A stretch of 7,358 nt of DNA from an uncultured Chryseolinea sp. (GCA_946478915.1 CAMLER010000242.1:1-7358); one strand, 5' to 3'. Positions 1 through 6,892 are shown, counted from the first letter of the stretch. Notes: generated by a model not told the origin, from the sequence alone. Translations and numbers: made by a program.

Positions 1-451
1 TTACTCCTTGTATCCGCTGGCTCGCGGATTGCTGATTGCTTATAAGCGACATCATCATGAGCTTGGTGGCTTCCATTTCCTTTGCGAGCGCCTGTAATTC
101 TTGGCGCTGGTCGTTGTGTTTGCTGATCCAAAATCCTATCCCCCCTCCCACTATCAGTAAAGCAATGGCTGCAGCGACGCGATAAAATGAGGATTGAAAA
201 ACAACTACTTTAGCAGAACGAGACGAGGCAATTTCCGCGCGAAGCGACTCTTCGAATCGCGTTTTTAGATTCGACGATGGCTCAAGCTTTTCAGCATGAT
301 CCATTGCCTGTATTACTTCTTTAAGTTGCTCGTACATCGTAAAAGCTTTGTTGTTGCGCATCAGCTCCTGTTCAACTTCCGCCTTTTCTTTATCGCTCAA
401 CCGCCCGTCGATATAGTCGATAATTTTTCCTTCCAGATTCCCGGTATCCAT
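1..451 (-). CDS. Putative anti-sigma factor, single-pass membrane protein (C-terminus cut off by the left edge)
   Basis: My own translation of the minus strand from ATG at 451 stays open for 150 codons to the edge; the TTA at 1-3 is out of frame and is not its stop. An acidic N-terminal part (MDTGNLEGKIIDYIDGRLSD) resembles the opening of Bacteroidota anti-sigma factors, whose short helical domain binds the sigma factor. One hydrophobic segment lies at about residues 91-109 (RVAAAIALLIVGGGIGFWI), followed by a charged, probably coiled-coil stretch (about 112-135) and SNQQSASQRIQGV. The likely topology is cytoplasmic N-terminus and periplasmic C-terminus. No zinc-binding HxxxCxxC motif is visible, so this is not a classical zf-HC2 type. 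It starts 6 bases after the stop of the ECF sigma gene, which suggests translational coupling and is the main functional argument. From memory, related proteins continue into HEAT-like repeats after this point; that part is outside the window. The anti-sigma role is inferred. Confidence 0.85.
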   Translation of the reverse strand, partial: MDTGNLEGKIIDYIDGRLSDKEKAEVEQELMRNNKAFTMYEQLKEVIQAMDHAEKLEPSSNLKTRFEESLRAEIASSRSAKVVVFQSSFYRVAAAIALLIVGGGIGFWISKHNDQRQELQALAKEMEATKLMMMSLISNQQSASQRIQGV

Positions 452-457
452 CGTGTC

Positions 458-997
458 TTAAATCTTTTCAAGTTCAAAATAGTGTTCCCGTAGTTTGGCA
501 ATAGCCCGGTGAACTTTCACCTTGATATTTGCAACGGTCGTATCCATAATCACTGCGACATCCTCATATTTCATGTGCTGAAACCTCGTCAGTATCAACA
601 GCTCTCTTTGCTCATCCGTAAGTAGCGCCATCGATCGCGTCAATAGTTTTTCCTGCTCCTCCCGATCGTAGGCTTCCTGGCTGTCCGGTACATTGTCGCT
701 GATCTTGTCCACAGTTACGAAGTCAGAAAATTTATTTTTATGTGCCTGATAGTGGTCAGAGAAAATATTTCTGGCTACCTGGTAAATCCACGATTGAAAA
801 CGCATTCCTTCGCGGTAACTATTCTTGTACTTTATAATCCTCAGAAAGACGTTTTGCGTCAGGTCTTCCGCCAGATCACGATCTATCGTCATGCGGGCCA
901 GGAAATTATAAATGCGTTTATGATATCTTTCAAAAAGCAATGATACCTGCTGTAGATCGCCGTTTTTGACGGCTTCCATGATCATTTCATCTGTCAT
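458..997 (-). CDS. ECF-subfamily RNA polymerase sigma-70 factor
   Basis: The 179-residue protein has the two-domain ECF layout and a usual ECF length. Region 2 spans about residues 17-84, with the core-binding segment DLAEDLTQNVFLRII (41-55) and the -10 recognition helix FQSWIYQVARNIFSDHYQ (67-84). An acidic linker (about 90-118) leads to region 4 at about 121-175, whose helix-turn-helix (KYEDVAVIMDTTVANIKVKV, then HRAIAKLRE) would contact the -35 element. No region 1.1 or 3 is present. It would direct core polymerase to a small set of promoters, including perhaps its own. The next gene, 6 bases downstream on the same strand, is its probable anti-sigma factor. I take the ATG at 997; ATGs at codons 5 and 7 are possible alternatives. 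No clear Shine-Dalgarno site is seen, as is common in Bacteroidota. Family assignment is firm; the regulon and inducing signal cannot be read from the sequence. Confidence 0.96.
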   Translation of the reverse strand: MTDEMIMEAVKNGDLQQVSLLFERYHKRIYNFLARMTIDRDLAEDLTQNVFLRIIKYKNSYREGMRFQSWIYQVARNIFSDHYQAHKNKFSDFVTVDKISDNVPDSQEAYDREEQEKLLTRSMALLTDEQRELLILTRFQHMKYEDVAVIMDTTVANIKVKVHRAIAKLREHYFELEKI

Positions 998-1029
998 CCG
1001 AGCTTATGCTTTTTGTCAGTTTCGTGTTA

Positions 1030-1057
1030 GTTACCGGACTGCGTCCCAAAGGTTACA
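1030..1057 (-). promoter_or_regulatory. Candidate ECF-type promoter of the sigma/anti-sigma operon
   Basis: Read on the minus strand, TGTAACC (1057-1051) carries the AAC core typical of ECF -35 elements. After a 14-base spacer comes CGGTAAC (1036-1030), in the position of a CGT-type -10 element. The resulting leader to the ATG at 997 would be about 25 bases. ECF operons are often autoregulated, so this may be the factor's own target promoter. It is a motif reading only. A housekeeping promoter is an alternative: a TTTG lies upstream at about 1070-1075 and AACCTTTG overlaps the -35 candidate. Confidence 0.4.
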
Positions 1058-1090
1058 GTTAGATTTACACAAATTTGGGGGAAAAGAAGG

Positions 1091-1119
1091 GGTATAAGGT
1101 ATAAAGGTATAAGGTATAT
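1091..1119. repeat. Short tandem repeat, about four GGTATAA units
   Basis: Units read GGTATAA (1091-1097), GGTATAAA (1098-1105), GGTATAA (1106-1112) and GGTATAT (1113-1119). A looser echo, AAGGAATAAGGT, follows at 1141-1152. The units are 7-8 bases long, so copy-number slippage is plausible. It lies between divergent genes, about 35 bases upstream of the candidate sigma -35 element. Any effect on expression is unknown. Confidence 0.85.
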
Positions 1120-1315
1120 GTTGGCGGTGGAACAGGAAATAAGGAATAAGGTGCTTTGCTTGATTAGGTCTGCCTCGAGTGCAGTATTGCCGGGTCTTAT
1201 GATTTAAAGGTTTGAGGGTTTGGAACGCTGGTCAACGAAATTTTCAGAGACTCTTTAAAGGCTGTTTGCACTTTGGGCAAGAATTTTGTGTCAAAGAAAA
1301 AAACTAAAATCAATT

Positions 1316-2014
1316 ATGCGATTTAACATTGCGATTCTCTTATTCTTGTTGACGTCAGCAGTATCGCTGGGACAGGATGTCTTTAAAGGTGAACATTACA
1401 TTGAAGTCACCGGTTCTGCAGAAATGGAAGTGGAACCTAACGAAATCTTCCTTTTTATAAAGCTTAAGGAATTTGAAGAAAACCGGTCAAAGGTGGCTCT
1501 TGAAAAGCTGGATAAGCAATTTTTGGACGCTGTGAAGGCCGCTAACATCGATCGTAAAAATCTTACCCTGGCTGACGCCGGATCATCGCTGGACAAAATC
1601 CGCAGACGCGACAAAGATGCGTTCCGGGAAAAATCCTATGAAATAAAACTTACAAGCGCGGCGGAACTTGAAAAATTCCTGGAAAAGATTGAGCCAGTGA
1701 AAGTGTATCAACTGGACCTGACAAGGCTTCATCACACAGACATGGAGAAATTTAAAATCGATTTAAAAGTGAAGGCACTTCAGGCAGCACAATCGAAAGC
1801 GTCTACCCTTTTAAAATCAATTGGTGCCGAAATTGGCAAACCGATCATGGTGAGGGATTGGGATCAGGATCCAGTGCAACCGTTGCCACAGGTGCGCGCA
1901 AACGTGCTGTATAAAACCGAGTCAATGGCCGCTGATGGTATGGAGGAACAACAAACCGCCTTTCGGAAACTAAGATTGCGGGCTCAGATCACTGCACAAT
2001 TCGGAATCAAATAG
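1316..2014 (+). CDS. Exported SIMPL-domain (DUF541) protein
   Basis: A 232-residue protein starting at ATG 1316. An in-frame TTG at 1286 would add ten polar residues before the signal peptide and is less likely. Residues 1-19 (MRFNIAILLFLLTSAVSLG, then Q) form a Sec signal peptide with probable cleavage near SLG|Q, so the mature protein should be periplasmic or surface-located. No lipobox cysteine is present. The SIMPL domain fills the rest: its opening strand IEVTGSAEMEVEPNEIFLFI (29-48) is the family signature, and the later helix KALQAAQSKASTLLKSIGAE followed by GKPIMVRD matches the usual AxxxAxxLA...GK pattern. Length is typical for the family. Known members include the Brucella outer-membrane antigen BP26, which forms a channel-like oligomer, and the mouse kinase-interacting protein SIMPL; bacterial function is poorly defined. 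The dehydrogenase gene follows 45 bases downstream on the same strand, so co-transcription is possible. Family call firm, role unknown. Confidence 0.92.
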   Translation: MRFNIAILLFLLTSAVSLGQDVFKGEHYIEVTGSAEMEVEPNEIFLFIKLKEFEENRSKVALEKLDKQFLDAVKAANIDRKNLTLADAGSSLDKIRRRDKDAFREKSYEIKLTSAAELEKFLEKIEPVKVYQLDLTRLHHTDMEKFKIDLKVKALQAAQSKASTLLKSIGAEIGKPIMVRDWDQDPVQPLPQVRANVLYKTESMAADGMEEQQTAFRKLRLRAQITAQFGIK

Positions 2015-2059
2015 AATTGATTGTTGGTGATTTTTCATTGAAGTCATAACTTGGGGCGC

Positions 2060-3046
2060 ATGCAAGTAGCAGTTTATAGCGCCCACAAGTTTGACAGAAA
2101 ATATCTCGAGCAACATTGTCGAAATCACACCCTTCGCTTTATCGAAGCTCGTCTATCAGAGGAGACGGCCAGTTTATCACAGGGATCGGATGCCGTCTGC
2201 ATTTTTGTGAATGACAACGCATCGGCATCCGTCCTGGCGAAATTGAAAGAATATGGCGTTCGTTACCTTGCGCTTCGTTCAGCGGGGTTCAACCATGTTG
2301 ATTTGAAAATTGCCAACGAGTTGGGTATACGCGTAGCCCGCGTTCCGGAATACTCGCCAGCTGCAATTGCAGAACACACCGTCGCGTTGATGCTTGCACT
2401 AAATAGAAAATTGATTCGGGCACATAACCGTGTCCGCGACCTGAATTTCTCCCTTGACGGACTAACGGGTTTTGATATGTCGGGCAAGACTGTGGGTGTA
2501 TTAGGGGCCGGAAAAATCGGCAGTGTATTGATAAGGATATTGCATGGATTCAATTGCAATATACTGGCCTACGATCCTTACGAGAACGATGAACTAAAGA
2601 AGAAGTACAACGTCACGTATACTGATTACAAAGAGATCTGCAAGAGGGCAGATATTATCACATTGCACCTGCCTTTGACCCCTGAATCAAAATACATCAT
2701 AAACACCGACAGCATCGGGTTCATGAAGGAAGGTGTAATGTTGATCAATACCAGTCGCGGGGCGTTGGTGGATACGAAAGAAGTAATTAAAGCATTGAAA
2801 AGCGGCAAGATAGGCGCCTTCGGAATTGATGTCTATGAAGAAGAAAACGGGTTATTTTTTGAGGACCACTCCGACCAGATCCTTCAGGATGATGTCATTG
2901 CCCGCTTGATGACCTTTCAAAATGTGATGATTACCAGTCATCAGGCTTTCTTAACGCATGAGGCGTTGGTGGGCATTGCGGAGACAACCAACTATAATCT
3001 TGACTGCTGGGAAAAGGGAATAGCATCAAAAAATGAGTTGAGTTGA
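2060..3046 (+). CDS. ldhA: D-2-hydroxyacid dehydrogenase, D-lactate dehydrogenase type
   Basis: A 328-residue NAD-dependent enzyme, probably cytoplasmic, that should interconvert pyruvate and D-lactate. I start at ATG 2060 because the protein then opens MQVAVYSAHKFDRKYLEQ, the normal family N-terminus; a TTG at 2051 adds only three residues. The substrate-domain loop LRSAGFNHVDL is at about 73-83. The Rossmann GxGxxG is GAGKIG at 149-154, and the acidic residue after the next strand is D172 (AYDP), which favours NAD over NADP. The catalytic set is complete: R233 in NTSRGALVD, E262 in DVYEEE, and H294 in TSHQAFLTHEAL. These are each two less than R235/E264/H296 of Lactobacillus D-lactate dehydrogenase. 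The GLFFEDHSD segment is typical of the D-lactate branch rather than phosphoglycerate or glycerate dehydrogenases. The symbol is by family resemblance; another 2-ketoacid substrate remains possible. Confidence 0.93.
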   Translation: MQVAVYSAHKFDRKYLEQHCRNHTLRFIEARLSEETASLSQGSDAVCIFVNDNASASVLAKLKEYGVRYLALRSAGFNHVDLKIANELGIRVARVPEYSPAAIAEHTVALMLALNRKLIRAHNRVRDLNFSLDGLTGFDMSGKTVGVLGAGKIGSVLIRILHGFNCNILAYDPYENDELKKKYNVTYTDYKEICKRADIITLHLPLTPESKYIINTDSIGFMKEGVMLINTSRGALVDTKEVIKALKSGKIGAFGIDVYEEENGLFFEDHSDQILQDDVIARLMTFQNVMITSHQAFLTHEALVGIAETTNYNLDCWEKGIASKNELS

Positions 3047-3094
3047 ACGGCAGAAAATCCGGCTGATAGCAGCGCAATTTAACTTTCGGGAGGT

Positions 3095-3137
3095 TCGCTA
3101 ATCGACAATTCATTGTTATCCTACTGATAATTAGCGA
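3095..3137. repeat. Inverted repeat in the spacer after the dehydrogenase gene, possible weak terminator
   Basis: TCGCTAAT (3095-3102) and ATTAGCGA (3130-3137) are perfect 8-base inverted arms around 27 bases, followed by TTTT at 3138-3141. A smaller dyad, ACAAT-TC-ATTGT (3105-3116), sits in the loop. It lies about 50 bases after the dehydrogenase stop. The stem is A/T-rich with a large loop, so a factor-binding site is as likely as a terminator. Confidence 0.4.
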
Positions 3138-3245
3138 TTTTCATATTAACACATCCACGCGACCGATATTTTAACAAGCATTTTAAGCACTGGACCGGCC
3201 AGCATTTTTTGATCATTTAGCAACGTACAAGTTCATTAATTCCTT

Positions 3246-4385
3246 ATGGATACAACGTTATCCGGTTCCCTGACGGACAAAAGCTCTGAAGGTACCCTCG
3301 ATATACAATGGCCACAGCTATTAAGCCTGGCCGCGCTTTATTCTTCAATTATTATCGGATGGATTGCCTATTACAACTACCAGCCAATTCTTTTGAAGGC
3401 ATACCGATTCGAAAACTTATCCTTCTTCCTTCTGATTGCGCAAGGGATAATACTGGTTGTTACACCTCCGATCGCTGGAAGGTTCGGCGATAAATATCGC
3501 TTTACGAAAGGTCATAGAATTCCCATCATAACAGCTGGTATTAGTTTCGCCGCTATGATTTTTATGGCAGTAGCCTTTGGGTTAATTTCGAATCCGAATG
3601 ACACTTTCAGATGGATTTTCCCCTTCCTGATCATTTTCTGGTTGTTCGGCATGAGTATATTTACCAGCCCTGCTCTTTCAACCGTCGAATTGTTCACACC
3701 AATCGACAAGATACCTCGCGCAATGGCTGTATTGACTATTGCTTCTAACCTCATCTATGCCCTCGAACCCGTTATCGTCGACATCATCAACACGCTCGGC
3801 GCGCCTGTAACCTTTATCCTGGGAGGAGTGCTGGTGTCACTCTCCGGCTATGCGCTGAAAAAGAATTCCCTTAAGCTATTTAAGGGAAATAGTGAACCTG
3901 CGAAACAACACCGCGAATCAAAAAGGACATCTCGCTATGAGATGATAGTATTCTTCGGTATTGTTGTCGGCGTTGTTACGACGATCTTATTCAACTTGCT
4001 CCCTGATCATATTTACGACAACTTCTCGCAATCGAAAATACTCCTACCCGAAGGTAAATGGATACTTGTAATCATTCTTGCAACTTCAGGACTAATCGCG
4101 ATTCCCATGAGCAATGCGGTATCGCATTTGGGGCTATCAACTTCATTTGCATTTAGTGCAATTGTATCACTGGCATCACTTGTACTGCTACTGTTTTCCA
4201 GTTCATTTGCCTTCAGTCTCGTACTGGTTGGCGTATTCATTGTGACATTTGCGTTGCTGTCGGTAAGCGCCTTACCTCTTGCCCTGAACCATTCTGGATT
4301 TCGTAACAAAGTTCTATGCGTAGGTTTATTCTTCAGCGGCGTCGAACTTCCGAATGGCATTTTGGAAATTGTTTTGGGCTATTAA
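3246..4385 (+). CDS. MFS transporter, SLC45/GPH-like, possibly lacking the last membrane segment
   Basis: The 379-residue inner-membrane protein has about eleven hydrophobic segments, near residues 24-46, 58-76, 92-114, 123-145, 159-181, 185-204, 231-252, 272-288, 299-318, 321-347 and 354-378. A basic cytoplasmic loop (about 205-230) sits between the two halves, as in the major facilitator fold. The TM2-TM3 loop GRFGDKYRFTKGHRIPII resembles the SDR...GRRRP signature of SLC45/GPH sugar transporters, and SPALSTVELFTP in TM4 fits the same group, so a sugar or glycoside substrate is the best guess. Substrate and coupling ion cannot be read. The start ATG at 3246 gives a normal 20-residue cytoplasmic lead. 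Twelve segments are usual; here the protein stops right after TM11 (ELPNGILEIVLGY), and the stop codon abuts a repeat. No reading frame beyond it restores a hydrophobic helix. The neighbours give no functional clue. Confidence 0.85.
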   Translation: MDTTLSGSLTDKSSEGTLDIQWPQLLSLAALYSSIIIGWIAYYNYQPILLKAYRFENLSFFLLIAQGIILVVTPPIAGRFGDKYRFTKGHRIPIITAGISFAAMIFMAVAFGLISNPNDTFRWIFPFLIIFWLFGMSIFTSPALSTVELFTPIDKIPRAMAVLTIASNLIYALEPVIVDIINTLGAPVTFILGGVLVSLSGYALKKNSLKLFKGNSEPAKQHRESKRTSRYEMIVFFGIVVGVVTTILFNLLPDHIYDNFSQSKILLPEGKWILVIILATSGLIAIPMSNAVSHLGLSTSFAFSAIVSLASLVLLLFSSSFAFSLVLVGVFIVTFALLSVSALPLALNHSGFRNKVLCVGLFFSGVELPNGILEIVLGY

Positions 4386-4417
4386 GCTATCAGCTCACAG
4401 CCGACAGCAGACAGCTT
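4385..4417. repeat. CAGCnnACAG-type low-complexity intergenic repeat
   Basis: Directly from the last base of the transporter stop codon, the sequence is built from close variants of CAGCT/CACAGC/GACAGC: CTATCAGCTC, ACAGCCGACA and GCAGACAGCT. The block is flanked by AAGCT on the left (4384-4388) and AGCTT on the right, giving it a loosely palindromic frame. From memory, strings of this kind recur between genes in Cytophagales genomes, and their translation (SYQLTADSRQ) is often annotated as spurious peptides. Confidence 0.65.
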
Positions 4418-4559
4418 GAGCGTACGAACGGGAAGCGCAGCGCAAAATGGTCAACCCAGGATCTTGAATATCAGATCAAATGTTCTCTCTATAAAGTTTC
4501 GGTGCGCAAGCGTTTTGCGTTTTGCCTTACGCGTTTTGCACAATTCCTACCGTCACCTT
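4386..4559. other. Convergent spacer with three GCGTTTTGC copies
   Basis: This 174-base region lies between two converging genes. Besides the CAGC repeat at its left end, it holds GCGTTTTGC at 4510-4518, 4517-4525 and 4531-4539, the first two overlapping by two bases. CGCAA (4505-4509) and TTGCG (4515-4519) can pair as a small stem, and GTGC (4502-4505) can pair with GCAC (4538-4541) around the whole block. A bidirectional terminator is expected here; these stems are the only candidates and are weak. I see no real gene in it. Confidence 0.5.
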
Positions 4560-6779
4560 CTAATAACAAACTCGGTCTGGCAAAATCCACGTAATCCGTT
4601 TTAGATCTAATGAGACTGGCTTTTCGTCCCCTTCCTTGATTACAATGAACTGGTTAACCCCAATATCATCATACATCTGTATCCGGTTGGATCCAGCCCA
4701 ACGCACCTCGATCGACTCAATTCCGTTGGCACTTCCAAGACCAATCTCACTCCTTAGCGGCGACGAACCAAAGCTACCGCCGGAATTAACATCGCGATAG
4801 ATTTTTCTCTTTTTCCCGCCGTCATTTAACGTAATCGCTATTCGCGTCCCTATTGCCGATCTGTTAGACTCTTTTCCCTCCAGCAAAATCCCAATCCAGT
4901 TGTTCGTGTTTTGACCCGGGTTTAAGAAAAGAGAATTATGAAATGCATCCCCTGGATATGCACCTCCCATCTGAATATGTATGTCCTGATCACCATCGTT
5001 ATCCAAATCAGCAAAAGAAACGCCGTGACCTTTTTGCAAGTGACCAACTCTCGCAGAAGAAGTTACATCGACAAACTTTTCTCCATTCACATTTTTAAAC
5101 ATCTTATTGGGTATTAACGATTGATACCTTGGGTTTCCGGTACCCATGTATATATCAAGAAACCCGTCATTATCGATGTCCCCAAAATTTCCTCCCATTG
5201 AAAACACCACCCTGTCGAGACCCGTATCCCGTCCCACTTCCGTAAAGGTTTCATTATGATTGTTGCGGAACAAGAGGATTCGCCCAGAATTGTTTTTACC
5301 ATTTTTCAATTTCTCAGTCGCCGCATAATATGCCAGTGAGTTTTCGAAAGAATAGTCTACTGCCAGAATATCAAGCCAGCCATCGTTGTTATAATCCCAA
5401 AACCACGTGGTAAAAGTACTGGCTTCGACCTCATCCAAGCCTGCCTGGATCGAGACGTCTTCAAAGGTAAGCTGACCCCCACTCACACCGTTGTTTTTGA
5501 GAAGTTTTCTCCCGCCATCCAAAGTGGATAAGAATATATCCTGCCATCCATCATTATTAAAATCTCCTGACGTGACTCCCTTCACAAATGCGACGACATC
5601 AACCTTTGATGCGGCAGCAATTTCCGTAAATGTGCCATCGCGATTACTCAGAAAGAGTTCACAAGGGTGTTGTGCGGAATCGGCTGGATTAGTTTCATTG
5701 CCAATGAAAAGATCCAGCCATCCGTCATTATTAAAATCATTCCAGGTTGCGGTTTGAGTAGGATGAAAAGAAAGCAATCCACTTTGAATGGTGACGTCAG
5801 TGAAGGTATCGTCGCCGTTATTTCTCAGGAGGGAATTAGGTTCCCTGCCGAATTGCCGCTTCCATGCACCGCGCAAAACAAATATGTCGGTGAACCCATC
5901 GTTGTTATAATCTGCCTGAAGAATATTTAATCCGCCGGTGATACTGCTCAGTCCGGAACTCTTCGAGAGATTGCTGAAGGTACCATCACCATTGTTTTTA
6001 AAATATTGCATTTTATCTCCATACCCCCATGATGATATGACAATATCCAGATATCCATCATTGTTAAGATCATCCGTGATGCTACCCCCCGCCATGCTTT
6101 TGTGGTTTAATTTAAGATCGCCGGCGATGTCCTCGAATGGAGCAAGTGGGTAACCGGAATCCATTTCCATATTCGGAATAAGAAACTCCGGGGGTACGCG
6201 ATCAGGGTATTCTCCTAACGTCATGAATGCAATATTGAGAAGCCATCTTGACTCAAGGTCGGACGGATCCTTCCGAAGCAATTCCTGGTAGATTTCAATT
6301 GCTTGTTCTGAACCGTTACGATTTTTATGTATTCCCATTCCCTGGATCGGCATGATACACGATGCTGAAGCATGATGGGTGACACAGTTCGAACGTTCGG
6401 CTTCTCTTAAATGCGCCATAGCGAGGTCCTTCATAACCCTAGCCGTACCTTGCGTGCCCTCCTGCGCAAGGCGACCCAATATCTTAATGGATTCCTTTTC
6501 CTTTCCGACTTCCAACAAGGTAATTGCTTTGAGATAATTATTATATCTGATTTCTCCCGATAAATTATCTGATAATCTCAATAGCGAATCCAAATGCGAC
6601 AGCCTGGCATCAGGGGTAAAGGGATTATCATGCCTGTAGGATTGTTTCTGATATTTTCTTAGGATTTTGACCATCTCAGCATGGCTATACTCTTTCGGTA
6701 AGATTTCCATGCTACAGGAAAGTACGATTAGCAAAAAAATACACATGACACAAGCGTGTCTCAAAAAAATCATCACCAT
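4560..6779 (-). CDS. Predicted FG-GAP/VCBS and ASPIC/UnbV lipoprotein with helical TPR-like N-terminus (CRTAC1-like)
   Basis: A 739-residue secreted protein. A lipoprotein signal (hydrophobic residues 9-21, VLS|C with Cys22) predicts membrane anchoring. A helical, TPR-like region covers about 77-190 (YNNYLKAITLLEVGKEKESI; EQAIEIYQELLRKDPSDLES). It includes a Cys/His cluster: C132, H135, H136, C141 and H151. Seven calcium-binding DxNNDGxxD-type loops at 237, 290, 348, 406, 462, 534 and 591 indicate an integrin-alpha-like seven-bladed propeller. The ASPIC/UnbV domain spans about 627-716, with NNWIGILLEGKESNRSAIG, RDVNSGGSFGSSP, IGLGSANGIESIEVRW. Family members are extracellular and often called CRTAC1 or ASPIC/UnbV proteins; biochemical function is largely unknown, with adhesion or protein interaction proposed. 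The start may be ATG 6779 or ATG 6773, two codons later. No SusC/SusD pair or sorting-system gene adjoins it, and no type IX secretion C-terminal domain is evident. Domain calls firm, function unknown. Confidence 0.93.
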   Translation of the reverse strand: MVMIFLRHACVMCIFLLIVLSCSMEILPKEYSHAEMVKILRKYQKQSYRHDNPFTPDARLSHLDSLLRLSDNLSGEIRYNNYLKAITLLEVGKEKESIKILGRLAQEGTQGTARVMKDLAMAHLREAERSNCVTHHASASCIMPIQGMGIHKNRNGSEQAIEIYQELLRKDPSDLESRWLLNIAFMTLGEYPDRVPPEFLIPNMEMDSGYPLAPFEDIAGDLKLNHKSMAGGSITDDLNNDGYLDIVISSWGYGDKMQYFKNNGDGTFSNLSKSSGLSSITGGLNILQADYNNDGFTDIFVLRGAWKRQFGREPNSLLRNNGDDTFTDVTIQSGLLSFHPTQTATWNDFNNDGWLDLFIGNETNPADSAQHPCELFLSNRDGTFTEIAAASKVDVVAFVKGVTSGDFNNDGWQDIFLSTLDGGRKLLKNNGVSGGQLTFEDVSIQAGLDEVEASTFTTWFWDYNNDGWLDILAVDYSFENSLAYYAATEKLKNGKNNSGRILLFRNNHNETFTEVGRDTGLDRVVFSMGGNFGDIDNDGFLDIYMGTGNPRYQSLIPNKMFKNVNGEKFVDVTSSARVGHLQKGHGVSFADLDNDGDQDIHIQMGGAYPGDAFHNSLFLNPGQNTNNWIGILLEGKESNRSAIGTRIAITLNDGGKKRKIYRDVNSGGSFGSSPLRSEIGLGSANGIESIEVRWAGSNRIQMYDDIGVNQFIVIKEGDEKPVSLDLKRITWILPDRVCY

Positions 6780-6862
6780 TCCGTCAATAAAACTAGGGGC
6801 TTGAAAGTGAATCGAACTTACACATCAACGCCTGCAGTCAATCAATATATTTCGAATGGGCG

Positions 6863-6892
6863 AAAATGTATATCGATAGGGCTGTACGCAAA
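6863..6892 (-). promoter_or_regulatory. Candidate Bacteroidota housekeeping promoter of the lipoprotein gene
   Basis: On the minus strand, TTTG (6892-6889) is followed after 18 bases by TACATTTT (6870-6863), which matches the Bacteroidota -7 consensus TAnnTTTG at all but the last base. The leader to the ATG at 6779 would be roughly 75-80 bases. Spacing is at the short end of the usual range. Motif reading only. Confidence 0.35.

Larger units (their letters stand above)
998..1315. other. Divergent intergenic spacer, no gene seen
   Basis: This 318-base region separates the leftward sigma operon from the rightward SIMPL gene. It holds the sigma promoter candidate near its left end and the GGTATAA tandem repeat at 1091-1119. 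I see no convincing ORF, RNA gene or terminator hairpin. A promoter for the SIMPL gene should lie in the right half, but I find no good TTTG / TAnnTTTG pair there; GAATTTTG at 1281-1288 is a one-mismatch -7 box without a properly spaced partner. Confidence 0.6.

Noticed and set aside
296..493. 65-codon plus-strand frame spanning the sigma/anti-sigma junction
   Set aside because: It is antisense to two better-supported coupled genes.
1286..1315. Upstream TTG start for the SIMPL protein
   Set aside because: It would place ten polar, basic residues before a complete signal peptide that begins at ATG 1316.
2263..2559. 98-codon minus-strand frame inside the dehydrogenase gene
   Set aside because: It is antisense to a gene with all catalytic residues intact and has no family features.
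4013..4360. 115-codon minus-strand frame inside the transporter gene
   Set aside because: It is the antisense shadow of hydrophobic codons; Ser/Thr/Asn-rich with no domain.
4316..4604. Overlapping plus-strand open frames (92 and 62 codons) at the end of the transporter gene
   Set aside because: They overlap the transporter and read through low-complexity repeats; they contain no hydrophobic helix that could be a displaced TM12.
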